Shown in pieces: positions 34,198 to 42,833 of a stretch of 64,000 nucleotides of DNA. The DNA is from Candidatus Rokuibacteriota bacterium (lineage in GTDB: Bacteria > Methylomirabilota > Methylomirabilia > Rokubacteriales > CSP1-6): assembly GCA_016184365.1 (NCBI GenBank), contig JACPCW010000077.1, forward strand, positions 16,976 to 80,975, written 5' to 3'. Under the pieces are notes generated by a model. The model worked only from the letters and a program-made list of their open reading frames with translations. It was not told the origin of the DNA and did not search any database. The number at the start of each line of letters is the position of its first letter. Within the stretch, counting starts at the first letter, position 1. A program made the position numbers and the translations under genes.

Positions 34198-35403
34198 ATG
34201 GCGACGCGACCTGGTCGCGGGGCGTGGTCCGCGCTGACGCTCACCACGGGCGGTCACGCCGCCGGCTCGTTCGCCATGCTCGCCGTCGCGCCGCTCGCAC
34301 CGCTCCTCCTCGACGCGCTGAATCTCGGCCGGGCGCAGGTCGGGCTGCTCCTGCCGGCGGCGTATCTCGGCGGCGTGCTGATGGCGCTGCCGGCGGGGTG
34401 GTTCACCGACCGGCTCGGTGTGCGGCTCACGCTCGGTCTCGGACTCGTGCTGATCGGCGTGATGGTGAGCGCCGGCGCGGCCGCCGCGACGTTTCCGGCG
34501 CTGCTCGCATGTCTCGTGATCGGCGGCTTCGGCTTCAGCGTCCTGAATCCGGCGACCGGCAAGGCGATCGTCGACTGGTTTCCGCCACGCCGGCGGGGCG
34601 CCGCGATGGGGATCAAGCAGACGGGGCTCACGCTCGGCGGCGTTGCGGCGTCGCTCGCGCTCCCGCCGATCGCCGCCGCGTTCGACTGGCAGGACGCGCT
34701 GTTCGTCGCCGGCTTCGTCGCCGTCCTGATCGGCGTCGTCATCACGCTCGTCTACCGGCGGCCGCCGGTCGCCGCCGCGGCGACGCCGCCGTCACGCCCG
34801 CGCGTCGTCGAGGCCATGGGGTTCCTGCGACGGCCCGGCGTCGCCGTCGTCTTCGTCTGCGGATTCCTGCTCTCGATCGCGCAGTCCTCGCTGCTCGGCT
34901 TCCTGTCGCTCTATGCGCGCGAGACGTTCGCATTCACCGCCGTCGCCGCCGGACAGCTGCTCGCCTTCGCGCAGGTGGGCGGCACGGCGGGCCGGCTCGC
35001 GTGGGGGTTCGTCAGCGATCGGTGGTTCGGCGGCCGCCGCCGCCCCGGCATCGTCGTGAACGCGCTGCTCGGCGCCGTGAGCTACGCCCTGCTGTCGTTC
35101 GGGCCACGGCTGTCGGACGACTTCCTGCCGCCGCTCGCACTCGTGGCCGGCATCGGCGCGTTCGGGTGGGTCGGACTGTACTTCGCGCTCGTCGCGGAGA
35201 TCGGCGGCCCGCGTCACGCCGGTGTGCTGACCGGGCTGTCGGTGATTTTCTCGTGGAGCGGCGTGCTCGTCGGCCCGCCGCTCTTCGGGGTCGTCGTGCA
35301 GATGACCGACGGCTACGTCGCGCCGTGGCTCGTGCTCGCGGGCATCGGTCTCGTGGTCGCTGCCGTGCTGCCCTGGCCGAAGCCGCTCGTCGATCGCGAC
35401 TGA
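34198..35403 (+). CDS. MFS transporter
   Basis: This is a 401-aa major facilitator with about 12 hydrophobic segments. The loop 2-3 motif GWFTDRLGVRLTLGLG lies near residue 65, and FVSDRWFGGRRRPG is the matching loop of the second half. The start is the ATG at 34198, because GAAGGAA lies 6 bases upstream. It is divergent from the deacetylase gene and may move the same substrate, but nothing in the sequence fixes it. Confidence 0.9.
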   Translation: MATRPGRGAWSALTLTTGGHAAGSFAMLAVAPLAPLLLDALNLGRAQVGLLLPAAYLGGVLMALPAGWFTDRLGVRLTLGLGLVLIGVMVSAGAAAATFPALLACLVIGGFGFSVLNPATGKAIVDWFPPRRRGAAMGIKQTGLTLGGVAASLALPPIAAAFDWQDALFVAGFVAVLIGVVITLVYRRPPVAAAATPPSRPRVVEAMGFLRRPGVAVVFVCGFLLSIAQSSLLGFLSLYARETFAFTAVAAGQLLAFAQVGGTAGRLAWGFVSDRWFGGRRRPGIVVNALLGAVSYALLSFGPRLSDDFLPPLALVAGIGAFGWVGLYFALVAEIGGPRHAGVLTGLSVIFSWSGVLVGPPLFGVVVQMTDGYVAPWLVLAGIGLVVAAVLPWPKPLVDRD

Positions 35404-35637
35404 GCTTTCAGTAAACACCTCGACGATCTGCCCGTCCGCGTCGTGCCGCATCACGACCCGGCTCGCATCGCACGCCAGGCGCTGCGACGTTCCCGCAGGA
35501 ACGCGCGGCCCATCCTCGAGGACGGACTGGCCGGGTTGATCGGGGTCGGCCAGCACCGCTGCATCGACGTGGACCACGACCTGATAGCGCTCACCCGGCG
35601 CCCCGGGATCGAGCTCGTGATGCAATAACCCCCGTTT
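35404..35637 (-). pseudogene. Relic of a DUF222/13E12-type HNH endonuclease
   Basis: Minus-strand codons read LHHELDPGAPGERYQVVVHV, then GQSVLEDGPRV and QRLACDASRVVMRHDADG, ending at GQIVEV. This is the segment just before the HNH motif in DUF222-HNH proteins (usually about 400-500 aa). Both flanks are gone: the match stops at VEV where it meets the MFS stop, and the N-terminal DUF222 part is absent. I see no active gene. The 260 bases up to the M20 gene are noticeably less GC-rich and hold nothing else I recognise. Confidence 0.7.
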
Positions 35638-35887
35638 TCAGAGCCGTCCCGGAGCCTCGTGGAGACGCGTTCTCGCCGTGAACCTCTTTTTTCGCCTCGT
35701 CGGTCTCGTCCCGGTCGCAGCGCCTCAGCGGAGCCTTCCAAATCGGTATCTGACGATGCGCTCCCGACACCCACCGTTGCGCTCGAAAAAAGCTGTCAAT
35801 GGGAAAATCGGCGGTGGCCGGCGATACGTCGTTCGGCGTCCCTGACGGCGGCCCGGCTATCGATGGCGCCCTCGACGTCAGGTCAAC

Positions 35888-35893
35888 TACACT
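35888..35893 (+). promoter_or_regulatory. Putative leaderless -10 box of the M20 gene
   Basis: TACACT is followed by exactly 6 bases and then the ATG of the M20 gene. No ribosome-binding site is present. Confidence 0.4.
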
Positions 35894-35899
35894 GCGCCC

Positions 35900-37228
35900 A
35901 TGAATCGCGACGCGCTGAAGCGGCAGCTCTGGCACGCGATCGATCGCCGCGCCGGCGAGATCGTCGCGCTCGGTGAACGCATCTGGAGTCACCCCGAGCT
36001 CGGCTTCAAGGAAGCGAAGACGGCGCGCCTCGTCGAGGAGACGTTCCGCCGGCTCGGGCTCGCGCCGCGCAGCGGGCTTGCCATGACGGGCGTGCGCGCC
36101 GAGCTCCGCGGCGGCGCGGGCGACGGCCCGACGTTCGCGCTGCTCGGCGAGCTCGACGCGCTCGTCGTCGCCGGGCATCCGGCGGCCGACGCGACGACCG
36201 GCGCGGTGCACGCCTGCGGCCACAACGCGCAGGTGGCCGGGATGCTCGGCGCGGCGATGGCGTTCGCCGACACGGACGTCATCCGCCATCTGGCCGGCCG
36301 CGTGGCGTTCTTCGCGGTCCCCGCGGAAGAAGGCGGCGATCTCGAGTGGCGGCTGGCCCAGGCGCGCGCCGGCAAGCTCGAGCTCTACGGCGGGAAGGCC
36401 GAGCTCATCCGGCTCGGCCACTTCGACGACATCGATCTCGCCATGATGATCCACACGAGCGCGCGCCGCGAAGACGGCAAGGCGTCGGTGCCGACGTCGA
36501 ACAACGGTCGCGTCGCCAAGATGGCGCGGTTCGTCGGCCGCGCGGCGCACGCGGGCAGCGCGCCGTGGAACGGCGTGAACGCGCTCTATGCGGCGCAGAT
36601 CGCGCTCACGGCCATCAACGCCGTGCGCGAGACGTTTCGCGACGAGGACACGATCCGCGTGCATCCCGTTCTGACGCACGGCGGCTCGCAGGTCAACGTC
36701 ATTCCCGGCGAGGCGCGGCTCGAGACGTACGTGCGCGGTCGCACGGTCGAGGGCATTGCCGACGCCGAGCGCCGCGTCGATCGCGCGCTGAAGGCCGGCG
36801 CGCTCGCGCTCGGCGCGCGCGTCGAGATCGAGACGCTGCCCGGGTATCTGCCGCTCGCGTGCGATCCGACCATGACGCGCTTCTTCCGCGAGAGTGCCGC
36901 CGCGCTCGTCGGCGCCGAGCATTACCGCGACGCCGGCCACCGCACCGGATCGACCGACATGGGCGATCTCTCGCAGATCATGCCGGTGCTGCATCCGTAC
37001 ATGGGCGGCGCGCGCGGGACGAACCACGCGGCCGACTGGCGCATCGCGGATCCGGAGCTCGCGTACGTCATGCCGGCGAAGGCGCTGGCGGCCATGGTGG
37101 TCGACATGCTCGCCGGCGGCGCCGCCGGCGCGCGCGAGGTGCTGACGCGCGGCAGGCCGAACATGACGCGCGAGCAATATCTCGCGTTCCAGCGCGCTGC
37201 CGCGCGTCACGACGTGTTCGAAGGATGA
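35900..37228 (+). CDS. M20D family amidohydrolase (AbgB-like)
   Basis: This is a 442-aa metallohydrolase of the aminoacylase/p-aminobenzoyl-glutamate hydrolase group. SHPELGFKEAKTA lies near residue 35, the metal loop HACGHNAQVAG near 107 and the PAEEGGD Glu pair near 145. A dimerisation domain carries GRAAHAGSAPWNGVNAL, and the last ligand His is in GGARGTNHAADW. The start is the ATG 6 bases behind a TACACT box. It is followed by a RidA-like gene and a membrane protein on the same strand. Confidence 0.9.
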   Translation: MNRDALKRQLWHAIDRRAGEIVALGERIWSHPELGFKEAKTARLVEETFRRLGLAPRSGLAMTGVRAELRGGAGDGPTFALLGELDALVVAGHPAADATTGAVHACGHNAQVAGMLGAAMAFADTDVIRHLAGRVAFFAVPAEEGGDLEWRLAQARAGKLELYGGKAELIRLGHFDDIDLAMMIHTSARREDGKASVPTSNNGRVAKMARFVGRAAHAGSAPWNGVNALYAAQIALTAINAVRETFRDEDTIRVHPVLTHGGSQVNVIPGEARLETYVRGRTVEGIADAERRVDRALKAGALALGARVEIETLPGYLPLACDPTMTRFFRESAAALVGAEHYRDAGHRTGSTDMGDLSQIMPVLHPYMGGARGTNHAADWRIADPELAYVMPAKALAAMVVDMLAGGAAGAREVLTRGRPNMTREQYLAFQRAAARHDVFEG

Positions 37229-37271
37229 CGCGGCAGGCAACCTCGAGCCGACCTGCGAGGACTGAACGCGA

Positions 37272-38030
37272 ATGACGACCGACACCCCGCGCGACGTGAC
37301 TGCCGGCAACTATCGCTTCCTGCCCGGCATCGCACCGTTTTCGTCCGGCGCCGTCGCCATGCCGGGCTTCGAAGTCGTGCACGCCACGCTCCGCGCGCCG
37401 ATGCCGTGGCGCGGCGGCTTCGCACTGATCGATCGCCACCTCCGCGAGCTGGGGCGGCCGCGCGCCGCGCTGTGCGCGATCGAGCTGCGCAGTCCGGCGC
37501 CCTTCACGTTCGGCGGCTTCGACGAGTTCAACGCCGGGTATCGCGCGCTGCTGACGGAGTGGAAGCTGCTCGTCGATGGCGAGAACCCGATCGCCCGGAC
37601 GAACGTGGCGCCCGTCGTCGGCGCGCCGCGCGAGCCGTCGCTCTACGGCTTCGGCTACACCGTGCCGGGACGGACGGCGCGCCAGAGCTTCATCGTCGCC
37701 GGCGCCGGTGAGCTGCGGGACCGCGCGAACGGTCCGGACGGCATCGTGCGTCGCGGCGAGACGTCGCCCGACGCCATGCGCGAGAAGGCGACGTTCGTCA
37801 TGGACACGATGGAGCGCCGCCTCCGCGGCCTGGGCGCCGAGTGGGCGGACGTCACGATGATCGAGATCTACACGCCGCATCCGATCGAGCCGTTCGTCCG
37901 CGACGTCGTGCTCGGACGCGCGGGCGCGGCCGCGGTGCACGGCGTGCGCTGGTTTCCGAGCCAGCCGCCGATCGTCGGTCTCGAGTACGAGATGGATCTG
38001 CGCGGCGTCTATCGCGAGCTCACGATCTGA
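37272..38030 (+). CDS. Hypothetical protein, possibly a divergent RidA-like fold
   Basis: This is a 252-aa soluble protein with no clear family signature. The segment ATFVMDTMERRLRGLGAEWAD, then VTMIEIYTPHPIEPF, resembles the central helix and strand of RidA proteins, and the length would allow two such domains. GAGG lies about 10 bases before the ATG. It lies 43 bases behind the M20 gene and 9 bases before the membrane-protein gene, so a three-gene operon is likely. Confidence 0.65.
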   Translation: MTTDTPRDVTAGNYRFLPGIAPFSSGAVAMPGFEVVHATLRAPMPWRGGFALIDRHLRELGRPRAALCAIELRSPAPFTFGGFDEFNAGYRALLTEWKLLVDGENPIARTNVAPVVGAPREPSLYGFGYTVPGRTARQSFIVAGAGELRDRANGPDGIVRRGETSPDAMREKATFVMDTMERRLRGLGAEWADVTMIEIYTPHPIEPFVRDVVLGRAGAAAVHGVRWFPSQPPIVGLEYEMDLRGVYRELTI

Positions 38031-38039
38031 GCCGCGGCC

Positions 38040-38426
38040 GTGCTGCTGCCCGCGGTCGTCCTCGCCCTCATCGCGCTCGGCATCCTCGTCCGCCGCATCG
38101 GCGGAACGCGTCCGGCGACGGGCATCGAGCGCCTCTACGTCGCGCTCGCGCCGGCGCCGTTCGTGCTCGCGCTGGTCATCCCCGCCGTCATCGGGCTCGC
38201 GCTCGGTTTCGGTGCCGGCGCGCACGCGTGGATCCGCGCGCTCACCTGGAGCGCGATCGGTCTGAGCCTCCTGCTCGGCGCCGCCGGCGTCGCCCTGGTC
38301 GTCCGCGCTGCGGTGCGTGGCGAGCGCTGGGGCTGGCCGCTCGGGGCGATGACGGTGCTCGCGAGCGTGCCGCTCGCGCTCGTTGCGCTCACGTACGTTC
38401 TCTTCTGGCTCGCCGCGCGCCTCTGA
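38040..38426 (+). CDS. Small integral membrane protein, unknown
   Basis: This is a 128-aa protein with four predicted membrane segments, starting LLPAVVLALIALGILVRRIG; the last is LASVPLALVALTYVLFWLAA. It starts with GTG 9 bases after the upstream stop. There are no conserved charged residues inside the membrane spans. I do not recognise the family. Confidence 0.65.
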   Translation: MLLPAVVLALIALGILVRRIGGTRPATGIERLYVALAPAPFVLALVIPAVIGLALGFGAGAHAWIRALTWSAIGLSLLLGAAGVALVVRAAVRGERWGWPLGAMTVLASVPLALVALTYVLFWLAARL

Positions 38427-38480
38427 CGGCATCCGACGGGTCCGGCGCGTTCGTGGTACGGGCAGCGACGAACGCGAAAG

Positions 38481-38736
38481 GAGCCCGCGCCGCAGCACCG
38501 CGACGAGGCCATCGGCCGGTTCCGGAAGACGGGCGGGCAGCCGCCGGCCGGCACGACGCTGCTCGGACGCTGGACCGCCGGCCGACGTCAGCGGCGGCTT
38601 CGATCTGCTCGAGAGCGACGACGCGCGCGCGTTGACCGACTTCGCGCTGACGTGGAGCGATCTGCTCGAGCTGCGGATCGTTCCCGTCGTCGACGACGCC
38701 GATCTCGGCGAAGCACTGCGTCGCGCCGGCAAGTAA
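38481..38736 (+). pseudogene. DUF3303-like small protein with a frameshift
   Basis: One frame reads EPAPQHRDEAIGRFRKTGGQ, then PPAGTTLLGRWTA. After about 38580 the match continues in another frame as ADVSGGFDLLESDDARALTD and ends LRIVPVVDDADLGEALRRAGK. One extra G in ACCGCCGGCC explains the shift. The beginning is also degraded, with no ATG. The joined product (about 85 aa) has the DUF3303 ferredoxin-like pattern. Confidence 0.6.
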
Positions 38737-38776
38737 GCCCGCGCCCTGGCCCGGGTGCTAGTCTCGGGCGATGGCC

Positions 38777-38883
38777 GGGCGAAGCCGCAGCACGGCGTGG
38801 CATCGGGAGGTGAGGCCGGTCGACGGCCGAGCCGACACCACGATGAAGAGCCGCAGGCGGAGCGGGTGCGAGGCGAGTCTGTG
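38777..38883 (+). repeat. R2 leader element, long form (copy c1)
   Basis: This is the first of two R2 units in tandem. The mini-ORF starts ATGGCCGGGCGAAGC (38771) and is 37 codons long. Its TGA overlaps the ATG of the next R2 mini-ORF as TGATG. Confidence 0.9.
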
Positions 38884-38889
38884 ATGGCC

Positions 38890-38948
38890 GGGCGAAGCCG
38901 CAGCACGGCGCGGAGCCGCAGGCGGAGCGGGTGCGAGGCGAGTCTGTG
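38890..38948 (+). repeat. R2 leader element, short form (copy c2)
   Basis: This has the same ends as c1, but 17 central codons are replaced by one, a net loss of 48 bases that keeps the frame. The 21-codon mini-ORF stops with TGA overlapping the nucleotidyltransferase ATG. Confidence 0.9.
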
Positions 38949-39737
38949 ATGGACCTCGACGCCGAGCTGCGGCGCATCACCGAAGCGCTCGACGGCGGCG
39001 GTGTGCGGTATGCGCTGGCCGGCGGGCTCGCCGTCGCGATCTACGCGACGCCGCGCGCGACCGAAGACGTCGATCTGCTCGTCGCCGGCGCTGATCTCGA
39101 CGCGGCCATCGCGGCGATCACGGGGCTTGGGTTTCGTGCGGCCGGGCCGCCGATGGACGTTGCGCGCGGCCGGCTGCGCATTCACCGTCTGCTGAAGTTC
39201 GAGCAGCAGGACCTGCTGCTCGTGGATCTGCTCGTTCCCCAGGATCAGGATCTCGGCCGACTGTTGGACGAGCGCAGTTTCGTCGACTGGCAGGGTCAGC
39301 GGATCGCCGTGGTGAGCATCGACGGTCTGAGTGCGCTGAAGCGGTTGCTCGGGACGGCGCAGGATCGCGCCGACGTCGATTCGCTCGCGCCGGTCCGAGG
39401 CATGCCTGATCGGGATGTCGGTGCGGCGCTCCGGGCTGCATCAGTATTGCGCCGACTCTGTCTCAGCCTGCCGCATCTCGCGACGCCGTCGGAAGCGAGG
39501 CTGCTGGCGCGCTTCCATCAGCTGACGACCGCACCCGAGGGCGTCACGACCGGCGACATCGACGCGCTCGCCGCCGGCTGGCGGACGTGGTGGCGTGCCG
39601 GTCGCGTGGCGGAGCTCAGCGCCATGGCCGAGCGTGTGACGCGCGCGGTGATCGACAGTGACCGGCGTCTTGCCACGTACGCCGTCGCTGCGCAGGCGGC
39701 CCGAACGGACGCCGCGACGCGCGGGGGTGCCGCGTGA
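38949..39737 (+). CDS. Nucleotidyltransferase (AbiEii/MNT-like) with an extra C-terminal helical domain
   Basis: Residues 1-155 of this 262-aa protein form a minimal nucleotidyltransferase: GGGVRYALAGGLAVAIYATP, then RATEDVDLL (GG...DxD), and a third Asp in LVDLLV. Such domains occur in type II/IV toxin-antitoxin systems. From about residue 155 (PVRGMPDRDVGAAL) a separate helical part begins. MPDRDVGAA could be the start of a once-separate gene, so this may be a natural fusion or two genes joined by an indel. The start is supplied by R2 (GTG-ATG in frame, TGATG overlap). Confidence 0.7.
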   Translation: MDLDAELRRITEALDGGGVRYALAGGLAVAIYATPRATEDVDLLVAGADLDAAIAAITGLGFRAAGPPMDVARGRLRIHRLLKFEQQDLLLVDLLVPQDQDLGRLLDERSFVDWQGQRIAVVSIDGLSALKRLLGTAQDRADVDSLAPVRGMPDRDVGAALRAASVLRRLCLSLPHLATPSEARLLARFHQLTTAPEGVTTGDIDALAAGWRTWWRAGRVAELSAMAERVTRAVIDSDRRLATYAVAAQAARTDAATRGGAA

Positions 39738-40468
39738 CCGGCGTCGTCCGCATCGGCGTCATCGTGCCGCCCGGCAATCCGACCGTCGAGCCGGAGTTCT
39801 ACCGGATGGCGCCGCCCGGCGTGACGATTCACTTCACGCGACTCGCGGTGAGCGACGCGCCCGGCGCCGCCGGCGCGGCCGCCGGCATGGAAGATCGCGC
39901 GCGCGCGTACGCGGAAGCGGCGCCCGCCGCCGCGCGCTCGATCGGCGAGGTGTCTCCCGCGGTCGTCGTGCTCGGGCATACCGCGTCGAGCTATGTCGTC
40001 GGCTTCGAGCAGGACCCCGCGCTCGCCGAGCAGCTTGCGTCCAACGCCGGCGCGAAGGCGACCACGGCCGCGGGCGCGGTGTTCGCGGCGCTTCGGCACC
40101 TCGGCGTCCGCAGGCTCGCGCTCGCGACACCGTACCCCGAGTCGATCAGCGCGATCGGCCGGCGGTACTGGGAGACGGCAGGCTTCGAGATCGTCAGCCA
40201 TCGGAGGCTCGACGACGTGCGGAACATCTACGAAGAGACGGAGGAGCGGGCACGCGGGCTCGCGCGCAGCGCTGACGTCGCGACGGCCGACGCCGTGCTC
40301 ATCAGCGGGACGGGGCTGCCGACCGTCGGCGTGCTCGACGCGCTCGAGCAGGAGCTCGGCAAGCCGGTGCTGTCGAGCAACCAGGCGTCACTCTGGCGCG
40401 CGCTCCGGCTCGCCGACGTCCGCGCGGCGGTCCCCGGCTTCGGCCGGCTCCTGCACGACGGCGGGTAG
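39734..40468 (+). CDS. Maleate cis-trans isomerase / Asp-Glu racemase-fold protein lacking the catalytic cysteines
   Basis: This 244-aa protein resembles maleate isomerase and arylmalonate decarboxylase (RIGVIVPPGNPTVEPEFY, then LALATPYPESISAIGRRYW, and LGKPVLSSNQASLWRAL near the end). Those enzymes carry Cys in ACTSGS-like and SCTNLP-like motifs. Here the positions read GHTASSY and SGTGLPT, so both Cys are missing. The chemistry is therefore open. The GTG start overlaps the nucleotidyltransferase stop (GTGA), and a HAD phosphatase follows after 2 bases. Confidence 0.8.
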   Translation: MTGVVRIGVIVPPGNPTVEPEFYRMAPPGVTIHFTRLAVSDAPGAAGAAAGMEDRARAYAEAAPAAARSIGEVSPAVVVLGHTASSYVVGFEQDPALAEQLASNAGAKATTAAGAVFAALRHLGVRRLALATPYPESISAIGRRYWETAGFEIVSHRRLDDVRNIYEETEERARGLARSADVATADAVLISGTGLPTVGVLDALEQELGKPVLSSNQASLWRALRLADVRAAVPGFGRLLHDGG

Positions 40469-40470
40469 CG

Positions 40471-41127
40471 ATGCCGGCGCCGATCGCGTTCTTCGACCTC
40501 GACGGGACGCTCACGGATTCCCGGCTCGGGATCACGCGGTGCATCCGCTACGCGCTCGAACGCCTGCCGCATCCGTGTCCGCCCGACGACGCGCTCGGGA
40601 CGTTCATCAGTCCCTCGCTCCGCACCGGGTTTGCCACGCTGCTCGGCACGTCGGATTCGCAGCGCATCGAGCGGGCGCTCGCGCTCTACCGCGAGCGCTA
40701 CGTCGCCAGCGGCCTGTTCGAGAACGAGGTGTACGCCGGCGTGCCGCGGATGCTCGAGGATCTCCGCCGCCCGGTCGCGCGAGCGTTCGTCGTGACGTCG
40801 AAGCCGGGCCTCTACGCCCAGCGCGTGGTGCGGCATTTCGGGCTCGAGCGCCATTTCGCGCGCGTCTACGGTCCCGACCTCGGCGGGCGATTCGACGACA
40901 AGGCCGAGCTGGTCGCGCACGTGCTCGAGACCGAAGCGCTCGATCCCGCCACGGCCGTCATGATCGGCGACCGGGCGGCGGACATCGTCGCCGCGAAGCG
41001 CAACCGAGTCCGCGCCATCGGCGTGCTGTGGGGCTTCGGGTCTGAGCGCGAGCTGCGCGACGCCGGCGCCGACGCCGTCTGCGGCGAGCCGCGCGCGCTG
41101 CCCGACTGTCTTGCCGCACTTCGCTGA
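40471..41127 (+). CDS. HAD-superfamily hydrolase (phosphoglycolate phosphatase-like)
   Basis: This is a 218-aa Mg-dependent phosphatase. Motif I is FFDLDGTLTDS with the nucleophile Asp, motif II VVTSKPG, motif III lysine DDKAEL and motif IV MIGDRAADIVAAKRN. The cap domain is helical, as in Gph. The substrate is not fixed by sequence. It lies 2 bases behind the isomerase-like gene. Confidence 0.9.
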   Translation: MPAPIAFFDLDGTLTDSRLGITRCIRYALERLPHPCPPDDALGTFISPSLRTGFATLLGTSDSQRIERALALYRERYVASGLFENEVYAGVPRMLEDLRRPVARAFVVTSKPGLYAQRVVRHFGLERHFARVYGPDLGGRFDDKAELVAHVLETEALDPATAVMIGDRAADIVAAKRNRVRAIGVLWGFGSERELRDAGADAVCGEPRALPDCLAALR

Positions 41128-41212
41128 GCCCGCACACGCCCTCGATCCTGCTGCGCTAAGATCGGTCGTCCCCGAGCCGACGGGACGCAGATTTGCCCAC
41201 GGAGGTTGCTCG

Positions 41213-42817
41213 ATGCCGAAGCGCGTGCTGCCGATCTCGAAAACCGACACACCGTACCGGACGGAGCTGACGCCCGTCAGCTTTCTCCGTCGCAGCGCGT
41301 ACGTGTGGCCCGACAAGACCGCGGTCGTGCACGGCGACCGGCGCTACACGTACCGGCAGCTCGAGGAGCGCGCGAACCGTCTCGCCTCCGGGCTGCGCGC
41401 GCTCGGGCTGACCCATCTCGATCGCGTGGCGATCATCGCGCCGAACACGCCGGCCATGCTCGAAGCGCACTTCGGCGTGCCCATGGCGGGCCTCGTCCTC
41501 GTGCCGATCAACATCCGGCTGAACGGCGACGAGATCGCGTACATCCTCGGCCACTCCGGCGCGAAGGTGCTGTTCGTCGATCACGAGTTCGAGAGCCTGG
41601 TGAAGCCGGCGGGGACGGGCGCGTTGAAGGTCATCCGCATCGACGACACCGGCGCCGCGGGCGATCCGTACGAGGACTTCCTGGCCGCGGGCTCGCCCGA
41701 GCCGTGCGAGCCGTGGCTGGCCGACGAGATGGAGACCCTGTCCATCAACTACACGTCCGGCACGACGGGCCGCCCGAAGGGCGTGATGATCCATCACCGC
41801 GGCGGGTATCTGAACGCGATGGGCGAGGTGATCGAGACCGGCATGACGTTCGATGCGAAGTACCTCTGGACGCTGCCGATGTTCCACTGCAACGGCTGGT
41901 GCTTCACGTGGGGCGTCACGGCCATGGGCGGCACGCACGTCTGCCTGCGCCGCGTCGAGCCGGCGCGGATCTGGGAGCTGATCGACGGCGAAGGCGTCAC
42001 GCACTACTGCGGCGCGCCGACCGTGCAGATCGGCATCGTGAACCATCCGAAGGCGCACAAGCTCGCGCAACCCGTGACCGCGACCGTCGCCGGCGCGCCC
42101 CCGTCGCCGACGCTGCTCGGCCGGATGCAGGAGCTCGGCTTCCGTCCCGTGCACGTCTACGGCCTGACCGAGACGTACGGTCCGCACACGGTGTGCGCCT
42201 GGCATCGCGAATGGGATGCGCTGCCGGCCGACGAGCGCGCGCGGGCCGCCGCCCGCCAGGGCCAGGGCTACGTGATGTTCGACCTGGTCCGGGTCGTCGA
42301 CGACCGGATGAACGACGTGCCGATGGACGCCGAAACGCTCGGCGAGGTCGTCATGCGCGGCAACAACGTGATGAAGGGCTACTTCGAGCAGCCGGACGCC
42401 ACGGCCGAGGCGTTTCGCGGCGGCTGGTTCCATTCCGGCGATCTCGCCGTCTGGCACCCGGACGGCTACATCGAGCTGCGCGACCGGAAGAAGGACATCA
42501 TCATCTCGGGCGGCGAGAACATCTCGACGATCGAGGTCGAGCAGGCCGTCGCCACGCATCCGTCCGTTCTCGAGTGCGCCGTCGTCGCCGTGCCGGACGA
42601 GAAGTGGGGCGAGCGGCCGAAGGCGTTCGTGACGCTCAAGCCCGGCATGAAGGCGACCGAGGCCGAGATCCTCGAGTTCTGCCGCCAGCACATCGCGCAC
42701 TTCAAGTGCCCGGCGTCGATCGAGTTCGGCGATCTGCCGAAGACGTCGACCGGCAAGGTGCAGAAGTTCGTGCTGCGCGACAAGGAGTGGGGCGGCAAGA
42801 CGAAACGGATCAATTGA
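41213..42817 (+). CDS. Acyl-CoA synthetase (AMP-forming)
   Basis: This is a 534-aa ANL-superfamily ligase that activates a carboxylic acid as acyl-AMP and then acyl-CoA. The P-loop is NYTSGTTGRPKGVM, the A5 motif YGLTETYGPHTVC, the A7 motif WFHSGDLAVWHPDGYIELRDR and the A10 lysine TSTGKVQKFVLR. Its sequence is closest to the long-chain/benzoate-type group. GGAGG lies 7 bases before the ATG. It probably feeds the beta-oxidation enzymes elsewhere in the window. R1 copy i follows the stop. Confidence 0.93.
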   Translation: MPKRVLPISKTDTPYRTELTPVSFLRRSAYVWPDKTAVVHGDRRYTYRQLEERANRLASGLRALGLTHLDRVAIIAPNTPAMLEAHFGVPMAGLVLVPINIRLNGDEIAYILGHSGAKVLFVDHEFESLVKPAGTGALKVIRIDDTGAAGDPYEDFLAAGSPEPCEPWLADEMETLSINYTSGTTGRPKGVMIHHRGGYLNAMGEVIETGMTFDAKYLWTLPMFHCNGWCFTWGVTAMGGTHVCLRRVEPARIWELIDGEGVTHYCGAPTVQIGIVNHPKAHKLAQPVTATVAGAPPSPTLLGRMQELGFRPVHVYGLTETYGPHTVCAWHREWDALPADERARAAARQGQGYVMFDLVRVVDDRMNDVPMDAETLGEVVMRGNNVMKGYFEQPDATAEAFRGGWFHSGDLAVWHPDGYIELRDRKKDIIISGGENISTIEVEQAVATHPSVLECAVVAVPDEKWGERPKAFVTLKPGMKATEAEILEFCRQHIAHFKCPASIEFGDLPKTSTGKVQKFVLRDKEWGGKTKRIN

Positions 42818-42833
42818 TCGAGATGGGGGCCCC

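Noticed and set aside
38777..38948. R2 mini-ORFs annotated as ordinary CDS
   Set aside because: The frame is conserved, but it lies wholly inside a repeat and has no ribosome-binding site of its own, so I report it as part of the repeat and leave translation open.
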